A program made the position numbers and the translations under genes. DNA of 64,000 nt, from contig QKCJ01000049.1 of NCBI GenBank assembly GCA_003245715.1, positions 62,001-126,000 on the forward strand. The letters run 5' to 3'. Source of the DNA: a bacterium. Lineage in GTDB: Bacteria; Planctomycetota; SZUA-567. Of this stretch, positions 1 through 8,272 are shown piece by piece (the first letter of the stretch is position 1; every line of letters begins with the position of its first letter). The notes under the pieces are model-generated. The model was not told where the DNA came from, searched no databases, and was given only the letters and a program-made list of their open reading frames with translations.

Positions 1-197
1 ACATCTGCCGCCGCCCGGTAGAAACCGGGCTTGAGCAGTAAGTCTTCAGGCGGATAACCAGCCAGCGTCATCTCCGGGAAAATCACCAGATCAGGCTTTA
101 GACTGGCAGCGTCTTCAAGAGCCGCGAGGATTTTTTCGGCATTGCTTTCAAGTGCGCCAACAGTGGTGTTGATCTGCGCAAGTACATAGCGCGGCAT
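1..197 (-). CDS. nadE: Glutamine-dependent NAD+ synthetase, N-terminal part (runs off window)
   Basis: The 65 visible residues begin MPRYVLAQINTTVGALESNA and include the FPEMTLAGYPPEDLLL segment. This is the start of the nitrilase-type glutaminase domain of NadE, with the Glu of FPEM as the expected catalytic acid. In the family this domain releases ammonia from glutamine for the C-terminal synthetase domain, which makes NAD+ from deamido-NAD+ in the cytoplasm. The C-terminal part lies outside the window, so the synthetase domain is assumed. The start follows an AAGGA ribosome site about 7 bases upstream. It lies 26 bases after gltA on the same strand, so the two are probably co-transcribed. 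Confidence 0.9.
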   Translation of the reverse strand, partial: MPRYVLAQINTTVGALESNAEKILAALEDAASLKPDLVIFPEMTLAGYPPEDLLLKPGFYRAAAD

Positions 198-223
198 TTT
201 CGTATCCTTTTTGCAGAGGGATA

Positions 224-1648
224 TTATCTCTGCTCAAGAGGAGTATAGTCGGTGACAAAGCCACCGGTGTAGATCGCTCTTGGGCGGAATATCCGGTTGT
301 TCTCGATATATTCCAGGATGCGCGCAGTCCAGCCCGCAGTTCGCGAGACCGCAAAGACCGGCGTAAACATGTCATCCGGAATACCCAGACAAGTGTAGAC
401 AATTCCGGAGTAATAGTCAACGTTGGGGAAGATTTTTTTATCTTTTCCGAGTGTCTCTATAACCTCGCCCTCAAGGCTTTTGGCCGTCTCATAAAGCTTT
501 CTCGCTTGAACATTGTCGCGGGCAAGATACTCCGCAAGCGGGGCCAGAATACGCGCGCGCGGGTCATAAGCCTTGTAAACGCGGTGGCCAAAGCCCATGA
601 TCTTTTCTTTATTGGCTCGTTTTTCTGCATACCATGCTTTGGCATTATCAGGCGAGCCGATTTCCTTGAGCATTTTGACGACCATCTCATTAGCCCCGCC
701 GTGAAGTGGCCCATTAAGAGCGGCAATACCCGCACCAACCGAGAAGTAGATATCCGAAAGCGTTGACGCTACAACCATTGAGGCGAAGGTACTGGCGTTC
801 ATGCCGTGATCCGCGTGCAGGATCAGCGCTACATCCATAATACGTTCTTCGACCGGGGTTGGGATACGTCCGGTCATCATATATAAAAGGTTAGCCGCGT
901 GTGAAAGTTCAGGATGCCACTCAATCGGAATATGGTCGCTGCGGATGCGCGAGATAGCGGCAGTCAGTACCGACATTGCAGAGATCAGGTGTATACAGGC
1001 GTCCATACCCTCAGCATCATCCTGTGATTCGCGGGCGGAGGCGGGCTTGTTGAACTGCCCGTGTCCGCGCTTAAATTCGTAGGTTGCGTGATCCTGTCCA
1101 CTCTGCGGGATGTCCATGTCTATTGCATCAGCATCTGTTTCGACAGCGAGTTCCTCACTTGGTTTGGCTTTAGCCATATCACGCCAGGTCAGCCGCTGGC
1201 GGAGCATGTTGGTGCCGATACGCAGCGAGGCCATCGGGTTCATGTCCTGAACTGGGAAACCCATCATCAGGCGCAGAGTGTTTGGAATGTGCCGCGCGGC
1301 CATAAGTTTTTGTTTGAATTCGGTAAACTCTGACTTGTTGGGCATGCGGCCGTTAAGCAGCAGGAAGCTTACTTCTTCATAGTTTGAATACGCGCAGAGA
1401 TCGAAGATATTGTAGCCGCCGTAAACCAGCCAGCCTTTGCCGCCGTTTACATAACCGATTTTGGTTTCGCAGGCAATTGCGCCCTCAAGGCCGGGTCCGA
1501 CAGTACATTCAACTGGCCACCCTACAGATTGGGTTAATTCCGGTTCCGGGGTGTCATCTGTTTCCTGATAGGCTTTTTCTTTCGCCGCAAGGATCAGATC
1601 GGTAATTTCGTGTGTTTCCTGGTGTAATGAGTCTTTTTCAACGTTCAT
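224..1648 (-). CDS. gltA: Citrate synthase with an unusual internal acidic insertion
   Basis: Condenses oxaloacetate and acetyl-CoA to citrate at the entry of the TCA cycle. The family's catalytic triad is visible: His281 in HADHGMNAS, His316 in GPLHGGAN and Asp411 in FPNVDYYSG; GFGHRVYK (351-358) is also present. At 474 residues it is longer than usual (about 370-430). The excess is an N-terminal extension of about 40 residues and a segment around 160-215 rich in acidic, Gln and His residues (VETDADAIDMDIPQSGQD) that has no match I recognise in citrate synthases. AAGGAGAACCC precedes the ATG. It could be a methylcitrate synthase paralogue, but no prp genes are nearby. Confidence 0.92.
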   Translation of the reverse strand: MNVEKDSLHQETHEITDLILAAKEKAYQETDDTPEPELTQSVGWPVECTVGPGLEGAIACETKIGYVNGGKGWLVYGGYNIFDLCAYSNYEEVSFLLLNGRMPNKSEFTEFKQKLMAARHIPNTLRLMMGFPVQDMNPMASLRIGTNMLRQRLTWRDMAKAKPSEELAVETDADAIDMDIPQSGQDHATYEFKRGHGQFNKPASARESQDDAEGMDACIHLISAMSVLTAAISRIRSDHIPIEWHPELSHAANLLYMMTGRIPTPVEERIMDVALILHADHGMNASTFASMVVASTLSDIYFSVGAGIAALNGPLHGGANEMVVKMLKEIGSPDNAKAWYAEKRANKEKIMGFGHRVYKAYDPRARILAPLAEYLARDNVQARKLYETAKSLEGEVIETLGKDKKIFPNVDYYSGIVYTCLGIPDDMFTPVFAVSRTAGWTARILEYIENNRIFRPRAIYTGGFVTDYTPLEQR

Positions 1649-2203
1649 GGGTTCTCCTTTTTTTAATTCCCGCGGTGCAACTCAAACTTGTTTTCAACCT
1701 GCACCACCGCGCGGACTGAGATGAATGACCTTACCCGAACCGGGCCGGTTATCATATCATCTCTTTATACTGTTGTGATACGTTTTGCTGTAAATTTTAT
1801 TCCTCTGCCGGCTGGGTAACTGCGCAATGGGGGTTGCTGAATACCAGTGCTGACGTTAAAGCCGGGTTTTCTTCTGTTTTTCTCTGGCGGGTTCATTTGA
1901 CAGATTTTTCTGTAACCAGAGTGGAATTTCCATATAATCTTCAGTCCGTTGATGGACTTTCCGCTGCTGCGGGTGTTATATGGCTTGGGGCGATTGACGC
2001 GTCCAAAAAGGTCGGTTAGTTTTACGGTTGCCAATTATACCGCACATATTCACTTCGTCAACTAAAAAATATTATAGGCCGTCGCGGCTAAAACCATTGC
2101 CTGAGACGCGTGTGTCGGTACAATAATATAGTTTTATGGCAGTTTCAGCTGATTTTTTGCAAGATTTAGTGTCGATGAGACGAGGATTTTGAGAGTTCTG
2201 AAT
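1649..2203. other. Intergenic region between divergent gltA and the oxidoreductase gene
   Basis: A 555-base gap. I see no convincing gene; short ORFs in both strands have no ribosome site or recognisable protein. On the minus strand, leading to gltA, are a dyad AACCGG-G-CCGGTT (1738-1750), an imperfect hairpin with GGTGCA/TGCACC arms (1674-1679 and 1700-1705) just ahead of the ribosome site, and a weak promoter match TTTACA-N19-TATAAA reading toward gltA (about 1764-1794). Nothing clear was found for the plus-strand gene. Confidence 0.5.
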
Positions 2204-3616
2204 ATGAAGAAAATTGAAGAAATTTCTGATAATTATGATGTTATTGTTATTGGCTCCGGCCTTGGCGGGATGACAGCAGCCAATCGTCTGGCGCACTTTG
2301 ACCGCAGGGTTCTGCTTTTGGAGCAGCATTTCATGCTTGGTGGCTTGGCGGCATATTTCAAGCGCAAAGGGCATATCTTTGATGTCTCGCTGCATGGTTT
2401 TCCTTACGGTATGGTCAAGACCTGCCGCAAGTACTGGAGCAAGGATATTGCCAGCCGCATCGTCCAGCTCAAGCGTATTGTCTTTGATAACCCGCAATTC
2501 TCGCTTGAGACAACCTTTGATACTGAAGATTTCAAGGACAAGCTTATCAGTCATTTCGGTATTGCGAAAGATGTGGTTGATAATTTCTTTACGACACTTG
2601 CGAAGATGAATTTTTATGACGATCAGTCGATGACCACACGTGAGTTGTTTGAGCAGTTCTTTCCCGGTCGTAAGGACGTGGTGCGTTTTCTGATGGAGCC
2701 GATTACTTATGCTAACGGTTCGACTCTTGATGAGCCGGCGATTACTTATGGCATCGTATTTTCAAACTTCATGAATAAGGGCGTCTTTACCTTTGAAGGG
2801 GGGACGGATCTCTTTATTGATATGATGCGTGAAGAGCTTGAGAAGAACGGGGTTGATATTGTTGTTCGTGCGCCGGTCGATAAAATCATTATGGAAGACG
2901 GTAAGGCGGCGGGTGTTGAGGTTTGCGGCCGTGTGATAAAAGCTCCGGCAGTACTCTCCAACGCTTCGCTTTCACGCACCGTCCTTGAGATGATCGGCAG
3001 CGAATGCCTTCCGGCAGAATTTGTTGATAAGACAAAGGATATGCGTATCGCTAACTCCTCAACTCAGGTTTATATGGGCATTAAAGAAGGCGAGACTATC
3101 GAGGATGTCGGTGATCTGCTCTTTACCTCGACTTATCCTGAATTTGACGCGACTGCGCTTTGCGCCAAGACGCCGACCAGCCGGACGTACTCGGTTTATT
3201 ATCCAAAGACCCGTCCCGGGGTTGACCGTTATACGGTTGTGGCCTCGATGAATGCCCGCTATGAGGACTGGGCAGGTTTAAGTGATGAAGATTATCAGAA
3301 AGCCAAGGATAAGCTTTGCGAGGATGCGATAAGTCATCTTGAGAAGTATCTGCCGGGTGTGCGTGCTAAGATTGATTATGTTGAAGCGGCGACGCCAAAA
3401 ACATTTGAGCATTATACCGGGCATGTCGGCGGAGCGTCCTTCGGTACGAAGTTTGAAGGCTTGAAGATCAGTGAGGGCTTGCCGAAGGTGGCGGCAGGGG
3501 TCTATCACACGGGAAGTTGCGCGATTATCATGAGTGGCTGGCTGGGTGCGGCTAATTACGGCGTAATTGTTGCTAATCAGGTTGAGGATTATCTTGACAA
3601 AAACCTAACAGAATAG
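2204..3616 (+). CDS. FAD-dependent phytoene desaturase/retinol saturase-type oxidoreductase
   Basis: A 470-residue flavoprotein. Near the N-terminus VIVIGSGLGGMTAANRL is the Rossmann dinucleotide motif, followed by LLLEQHFMLGGLA, which is typical of the CrtI/COG1233 family. The C-terminal GVYHTGSCAIIMSGWLGAAN fits the FAD-binding end of these enzymes. Relatives desaturate or isomerise carotenoids or saturate retinol; no other carotenoid gene is visible here, so the substrate is unknown. I chose ATG 2204, which has GAGAG eight bases upstream, over an in-frame TTG at 2189. It stands alone between divergent gltA and the downstream channel gene. Confidence 0.8.
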   Translation: MKKIEEISDNYDVIVIGSGLGGMTAANRLAHFDRRVLLLEQHFMLGGLAAYFKRKGHIFDVSLHGFPYGMVKTCRKYWSKDIASRIVQLKRIVFDNPQFSLETTFDTEDFKDKLISHFGIAKDVVDNFFTTLAKMNFYDDQSMTTRELFEQFFPGRKDVVRFLMEPITYANGSTLDEPAITYGIVFSNFMNKGVFTFEGGTDLFIDMMREELEKNGVDIVVRAPVDKIIMEDGKAAGVEVCGRVIKAPAVLSNASLSRTVLEMIGSECLPAEFVDKTKDMRIANSSTQVYMGIKEGETIEDVGDLLFTSTYPEFDATALCAKTPTSRTYSVYYPKTRPGVDRYTVVASMNARYEDWAGLSDEDYQKAKDKLCEDAISHLEKYLPGVRAKIDYVEAATPKTFEHYTGHVGGASFGTKFEGLKISEGLPKVAAGVYHTGSCAIIMSGWLGAANYGVIVANQVEDYLDKNLTE

Positions 3617-3687
3617 AAATGTGTATTCTGAGTATAATATTCTCTGCAAACTGTTTTGTCTTGTTGTTCTGATTTGGAGAGTATATT

Positions 3688-4386
3688 ATGGCGCTTACTT
3701 GCGGAAATATGCCTTACAAGGCTTTTACGGAAATGATTGGAACTTTTTTTCTGGTCTTTGCCGGTACAGGTGCGGTTATTGTTAATACGATGTCTTCTGG
3801 CGTGGTCACGCATGTCGGGGTATCGCTGGTCTTTGCGATGATTGTGGTGGCGGTGATTTACGCGACTGGTGATATATCGGGGGCGCATATTAATCCGGCG
3901 GTGACGATAGCTTTTTGTCTGGCGGGACGCGAGTGCTGGTGTACGGTGTTGTATTATGTGCCGGCGCAGATTTTTGGTGCGGTTGCAGCGAGTTTTACGC
4001 TTAAACTGATTTTCCCGCTTTCAGTAACTATGGGTGAGACGATGCCGGGGTTGGGGCTTAGTTGGGGGAGCGTGTTCCTCCTTGAGGTTATTTTCTCATT
4101 TATATTGATGGTGGTAATTTTAAACGTCTCAACCGGTGCGCAGGAAAAAGGAGTGATGGCTGGTGTGGCGGTCGGGGTTACGGTCGGTATTCTGGCACTG
4201 GTTGGCGGGCCGCTTACGGGAGCGTCGATGAACCCGGCGAGGTCACTTGGGCCGGAGGTTGCTTCTGGTGATCTCTCACTTGCGTGGCTGTATATTCTTG
4301 CGCCGTTGATTGGTATGGCGCTGTCAGTGCCGATCAGTGTGCTTATGCGAAAAGGATGTGTCTGTAATGATAAAAAAGACGGGTAG
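3688..4386 (+). CDS. MIP family channel (aquaporin / glycerol facilitator type)
   Basis: A 232-residue membrane channel. Both pore signatures are present: NPA in GAHINPAVTIAF and NPAR in GASMNPARSLGPEV, each within the hemipore loops, with about six hydrophobic helices. The second motif with NPARS is more aquaporin-like than glycerol-facilitator-like, but selectivity cannot be decided from motifs. Start ATG 3688 has GGAGAG upstream. Its last 20 bases overlap the next gene, so expression of that exported protein may be coupled. No glpK or other glycerol gene is nearby. Confidence 0.88.
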   Translation: MALTCGNMPYKAFTEMIGTFFLVFAGTGAVIVNTMSSGVVTHVGVSLVFAMIVVAVIYATGDISGAHINPAVTIAFCLAGRECWCTVLYYVPAQIFGAVAASFTLKLIFPLSVTMGETMPGLGLSWGSVFLLEVIFSFILMVVILNVSTGAQEKGVMAGVAVGVTVGILALVGGPLTGASMNPARSLGPEVASGDLSLAWLYILAPLIGMALSVPISVLMRKGCVCNDKKDG

Positions 4387-6220
4387 GATAATTCTTTGGC
4401 TATTGCTGGCGTGCTCTGCTGTCTTGACGGCAAACGAGCATAACGGTGATATCTTTACCCGTGAACGCTCTCTTATTGCCGCATTTCGTTGCGAGAACCT
4501 TCAGGCATTAAATCAGAATGCATATAAAGTACTGGCGGCGTTTAATCCTCAGACTACCCTGAAAAATCCGGTTTTTGACATTGTTGGCGAGCTGATATTC
4601 AACTCCGGCCTTTTGGCGATTAACACTAACGGCTGGATGGAGGCGGCGTACTATAACCTTTCTCAGGAGAAGGATAATGACTGGGTTTATATTCTTCATT
4701 CCGGCGGTGAGCAGGATTTTGTCAAAGCCTTTCAGGGGCTTGGAGATGTTCTGCGTGAGTCAAAAGAAGATGGCATAATCCGTTTTCGCCAGACCAATGC
4801 CGATTATTTCTATACATTTCATGTGGCCTTTACCGGCAAGGACCTGATTGTCATCAGCCGCAGCCGCGCGGCAACCGACAAGGCACGCAAGCTTTACGCT
4901 TTTTCCGGGGCAAATGGCCTTATGGGGGAGGTTAAAGACAAGTATGATTTTAATCTTCGCCTTCATTTCAGCCGCTTTCTGCTGAGTTATCCACGGTTTC
5001 TCAGCTCATATATTGAAGATATCCGGCGTGATGTGTTGCGTGATCTTGCCGGAAGCCAGGCAAAACTTGATAACCCGCTTAACCTGGGGTTGATTTCAGG
5101 TCTGGAGAGTATCGCCGATATTCTCAGGGAGTTGGCGGTTGTTGGTATTGCCGGACGACTTGCCGGGGATAAAATTGAACTCAAGCTTGATGGCGTGACC
5201 AGATATGGCGGCTCTCTTCATTATGCTCTGACCAATATGCCGGAGAGTAAAATGTCACTGGCCGGAACTCTGCCGCAGGAGGTGGACGTATTTTCATGCG
5301 GTAAGATCTGGCCGGAGCTTTATAGCACGGTTCTTTCTGGGTTTGCGGCAACTGCCCAGGCGGCGTTTGGGCATAAGGTCGGAGCTGACGGGGTTAAATC
5401 GGCTAATGATTTTCTGAATATCCTGAAAAAGTCCGCGCCTGTTGAGTGGGCCAGCGGCATTTATGACAGCCCGCAGGCGAGCAAGAATGTCGGCCCGGTT
5501 TATGTCTCGGTGCTGGAATTTAAAAATCCTGAAAATCTGTCAGCGCTTTATGAGTCATTTTACAATTTGCTGACTATCGGTGAAGTCTCCGAGCTTATGG
5601 CGGAGAAGGGGATTAAGTTTGAAGTCAGTTTCTTTGAGGACGGGGTTACTTCGCAGGGGCAGAAAATTAAGGGGCTTGAGGTGTCGTTTCGGAGTATGTC
5701 TTTTGAGCTGCCTGAGGAAATGGGCAAGCCGCAGTGGTATACTGCTGTAATAAAAGACAAACGGTTGATTGTGGTTACTCCCGCAGCGCCGGTAAACGCC
5801 GACCAGTACCGGGAGTCTGAAGGTTTTATCAAGTCGGTTATTGGCAAAGTGATTGCCGCTGCTGATGCCGCTGTAGACAGTTCGCTGCGACTTTCTTCCA
5901 CCTTGAATTATGATTCAACCAACGCAGCTCTGGGCAAGGAGACGTTTTTCGGCAGTTCATTTAGCCCGCTCCGGTATCTCCAGCTTGCTGTTAAAAGCCA
6001 GAGTGTATGGCCGCAGCCGACCAAGCCTAATCAATTGCCGATCCCCTGGAAAAGTTTCTCGCAGGAGTTCTCTGGTTTTCAGCCGGCAGCCAAACCGCTG
6101 CTTGTTAAAGCCAGCCGTCAGGATGAAGTTCTGCGCCTTGATTTTTCCGTGACCCTTGCTGCTCTTAAGGAACTTTCCGCTTCGCTTCTGGAACTTCCCG
6201 CCCCCGCAACCGTAAAATAG
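4367..6220 (+). CDS. Exported protein of unknown function
   Basis: A 617-residue protein I do not recognise. It starts with a clear signal peptide (MIKKTGRIILWLLLACSAVL). I chose ATG 4367 because the longer reading lies wholly inside the channel gene and would destroy the signal peptide; AAAGGA is upstream. The mature part is mixed alpha/beta with no obvious TPR, catalytic motif or further membrane helix. It resembles the long exported hypothetical proteins common in PVC bacteria, which is an impression only. It overlaps the aquaporin gene by 20 bases. Confidence 0.75.
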   Translation: MIKKTGRIILWLLLACSAVLTANEHNGDIFTRERSLIAAFRCENLQALNQNAYKVLAAFNPQTTLKNPVFDIVGELIFNSGLLAINTNGWMEAAYYNLSQEKDNDWVYILHSGGEQDFVKAFQGLGDVLRESKEDGIIRFRQTNADYFYTFHVAFTGKDLIVISRSRAATDKARKLYAFSGANGLMGEVKDKYDFNLRLHFSRFLLSYPRFLSSYIEDIRRDVLRDLAGSQAKLDNPLNLGLISGLESIADILRELAVVGIAGRLAGDKIELKLDGVTRYGGSLHYALTNMPESKMSLAGTLPQEVDVFSCGKIWPELYSTVLSGFAATAQAAFGHKVGADGVKSANDFLNILKKSAPVEWASGIYDSPQASKNVGPVYVSVLEFKNPENLSALYESFYNLLTIGEVSELMAEKGIKFEVSFFEDGVTSQGQKIKGLEVSFRSMSFELPEEMGKPQWYTAVIKDKRLIVVTPAAPVNADQYRESEGFIKSVIGKVIAAADAAVDSSLRLSSTLNYDSTNAALGKETFFGSSFSPLRYLQLAVKSQSVWPQPTKPNQLPIPWKSFSQEFSGFQPAAKPLLVKASRQDEVLRLDFSVTLAALKELSASLLELPAPATVK

Positions 6221-6309
6221 TCTTTATCTTTCCTGTAACTATTTTGTCCTTAACCTGTTATGTCTGTGATGGCGTATTTTCGCTTTTGAAATATGTTTTT
6301 CGGTAAAGG

Positions 6310-6337
6310 TTGATTTTTCCTTTCATATCTGTAGAAT
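6310..6337 (+). promoter_or_regulatory. Candidate sigma70-type promoter
   Basis: TTGATT, 16-base spacer, TAGAAT. It lies about 90 bases upstream of the exported TPR protein gene. Between them is a short hairpin (GAGCGG/CCGCTC near 6355-6371). Confidence 0.35.
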
Positions 6338-6429
6338 AGGCAGAATATTATCTTGAGCGGTCGAGCCGCTCGGGGGGGGATGTGTTTTTGTGTAAGATAG
6401 GGTTTCCGAATATTTTGGGGGAAATTGCT

Positions 6430-7467
6430 GTGAATAAATTTAAAATCATTAACATGCTCTTTCTGTGCCTGTTATGTGTTGGTGGGTTGATGGCTGCTGA
6501 ACCGGCGTCGATGCCGTCTCTGAAGCTGGCTGAGGGTGGCAGCGGCACGCTCAAAATTTGCAGTAAGCCGCTGGAGTGCGCGGTGCTCTTTCAGGGCAGG
6601 CGTATTGCCAAAGACCGGGCGGTACTCACCATGAGTGACGTCAAGTCCGGGCTTTATGAAATTATTTTCGAGAAGGACGGCGCGCGTCTTGTAAAGAAGG
6701 CCAGGGTTATGCCTGGTGAGACAACCATTATCTTCGGCTCACTCGACAGCCCTGAGGTTGTCCGTATCACTGACACCGATCCGCTCAAGGGGGTTACACT
6801 TTCCGGTGTCGACTCTGCCCCTGTTGCTAATGCCGAACCTGTAGTCGCATCCGTGCAGCAGCCGGTAGCCAATGCTCCGGCAAGGTCGATAACTACTTCA
6901 AAATCAGCATCAAACTCATATGCCCCGCTGAGCAGGAAAGACGACTCAACATCATACAGTTCAACAAGGATGTATAATGAGAGTGCTGAGGTGATGTATG
7001 AACTGGCTGAGATTTTACGGCATGCTGTAAATCCTTTCAAGGCCCGTCCGCGTTACCGCCGCGCTCTTGAGCTGTACCGCAAGATTATTACCGAGTATCC
7101 AAACAGCAGCAAGGTCGAGGCTGCGCACTATTCCTCAGGACGTATTTATGAATCTATCTATGTTCGCGATTATGCTAGTGCGGTCAAGGAATATAAGCAG
7201 GTTCTTACCAAGAATCCTTACACCAGAACTGACGCAGCGGCGCGCATTGCCGAGTTATATAATGATAGCAAGGATCTTAAGCAGGCCGCGCAGCCGCAGC
7301 TGGCTAACATTCCGCAGACCACAATAAGTGACGCGCCGGCTTCTGCCTCTAATGTGACTCCGACCTCTTCAGGGGCTTACGCCGGAAGTGGCATTGCGCC
7401 GATTACAGAGCTGACAGTTGAGAGTATCAAGACTGTTGACGCGGCTGGTCAGCCACTTGCCCAGTGA
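6430..7467 (+). CDS. Exported TPR protein
   Basis: A 345-residue protein with an N-terminal signal peptide (hydrophobic FLCLLCVGGLMAAEP). It has a Pro/Ala/Ser-rich linker and then, at about residues 190-270, helix pairs of TPR type (ALELYRKIITEYPNSSKVEA, then AVKEYKQVLTKNP), recalling BamD/YbgF-like envelope scaffolds. No enzyme motif is seen. I chose GTG 6430, preceded by GGGGGAAA, over an in-frame GTG at 6382 that would bury the signal peptide. It probably forms an operon with the next two genes. Confidence 0.7.
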   Translation: MNKFKIINMLFLCLLCVGGLMAAEPASMPSLKLAEGGSGTLKICSKPLECAVLFQGRRIAKDRAVLTMSDVKSGLYEIIFEKDGARLVKKARVMPGETTIIFGSLDSPEVVRITDTDPLKGVTLSGVDSAPVANAEPVVASVQQPVANAPARSITTSKSASNSYAPLSRKDDSTSYSSTRMYNESAEVMYELAEILRHAVNPFKARPRYRRALELYRKIITEYPNSSKVEAAHYSSGRIYESIYVRDYASAVKEYKQVLTKNPYTRTDAAARIAELYNDSKDLKQAAQPQLANIPQTTISDAPASASNVTPTSSGAYAGSGIAPITELTVESIKTVDAAGQPLAQ

Positions 7468-7483
7468 TTTACAGGAGCTGTTT

Positions 7484-7663
7484 ATGCCGGAGGATAAAAA
7501 GGCGTTTCTCGGGATAATGTTTGAATGTTGCCGGGTTTATTCACGGATTTACAAGAATAAGGAAGGTACGCATTATGTCGGAAGCTGCCCGCGTTGTGGC
7601 CGTCGTCTGAAGGTCAGGATTGGTGAAGGCGGCAGCGGCAACCGTTTTTTTCGCGCACGCTAG
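7484..7663 (+). CDS. Small zinc-ribbon-like protein
   Basis: A 59-residue basic protein. It carries FECCRVYSRIY and SCPRCGRRLKVRIG, giving Cys residues suited to one zinc site, and ends GSGNRFFRAR. CAGGAG precedes ATG 7484; the longer reading from 7418 overlaps the upstream gene and has no ribosome site. I believe similar short proteins occur in planctomycetes and relatives, but cannot check. The function is unknown; nucleic-acid or protein binding is a guess. Confidence 0.65.
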   Translation: MPEDKKAFLGIMFECCRVYSRIYKNKEGTHYVGSCPRCGRRLKVRIGEGGSGNRFFRAR

Positions 7664-7709
7664 AAATTGTTTAAGCGTTTTGTGATGATAAGTTTACTGG
7701 GAGTTTGAT

Positions 7710-8216
7710 TTGATTGCTAACTGGGATGTAGGGCGCAGCCAGCGGGTATGCGCGGTGACAGGAAAGGCCTTTGTTGAGGGTGACAGTTTTTTCTCTGCCC
7801 TCAAGGAGCAGGCAGAGAGTTTTGTAAGGCTGGACTATTCCAATGAAGTATGGCCGGAGCAGGATAAGTCGGCGTTCTTTTCTTTCTGGCGGACAACCCT
7901 GCACAAGCCTGATGATAAAAAGAAAAACAGACTTGTAATTGATATCGAAGCGTTTTACACCTTCTTCACCAACCTTGAGGGTGATGACAAACCGTCAAGG
8001 ATTCTCTTCCGTTATCTGATTGCGCTGATACTGGTACGCAAACGCGTGCTTCGGCTTGACGAGATTGAAAAATCACCGGATGGCGAGGCGCTGATTCTTT
8101 ATGATTCCAGAACCAAGGAAGAGTGCCGGGTGATGGTCTCTGAAGCCGGTGAGGAAGAATTGGCTCAGGCGCAGGATGAGATCAACCAGATTTTTGAATG
8201 TGATACAGAACTCTGA
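7710..8216 (+). CDS. Conserved-looking protein of unknown function
   Basis: A 168-residue soluble protein starting at TTG with GGGAG six bases upstream. The N-terminal RVCAVTGKAFVEGDSFFSAL contains a single Cys and reads like a short treble-clef or zinc-ribbon remnant. The rest is helical with an acidic end (EAGEEELAQAQDEINQIFE). I recognise no named family. It is close behind the small zinc-ribbon gene and probably co-transcribed with it, which fits a paired role but does not show one. Confidence 0.65.
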   Translation: MIANWDVGRSQRVCAVTGKAFVEGDSFFSALKEQAESFVRLDYSNEVWPEQDKSAFFSFWRTTLHKPDDKKKNRLVIDIEAFYTFFTNLEGDDKPSRILFRYLIALILVRKRVLRLDEIEKSPDGEALILYDSRTKEECRVMVSEAGEEELAQAQDEINQIFECDTEL

Positions 8217-8272
8217 GCGGGTAATAATAACCTGCAGTTCTCTGAAAATACGGATCTGAAAAAGTGCTGGGG

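Noticed and set aside
1834-2019. 61-residue plus-strand ORF in the gltA gap
   Set aside because: No ribosome site, no domain, atypical composition.
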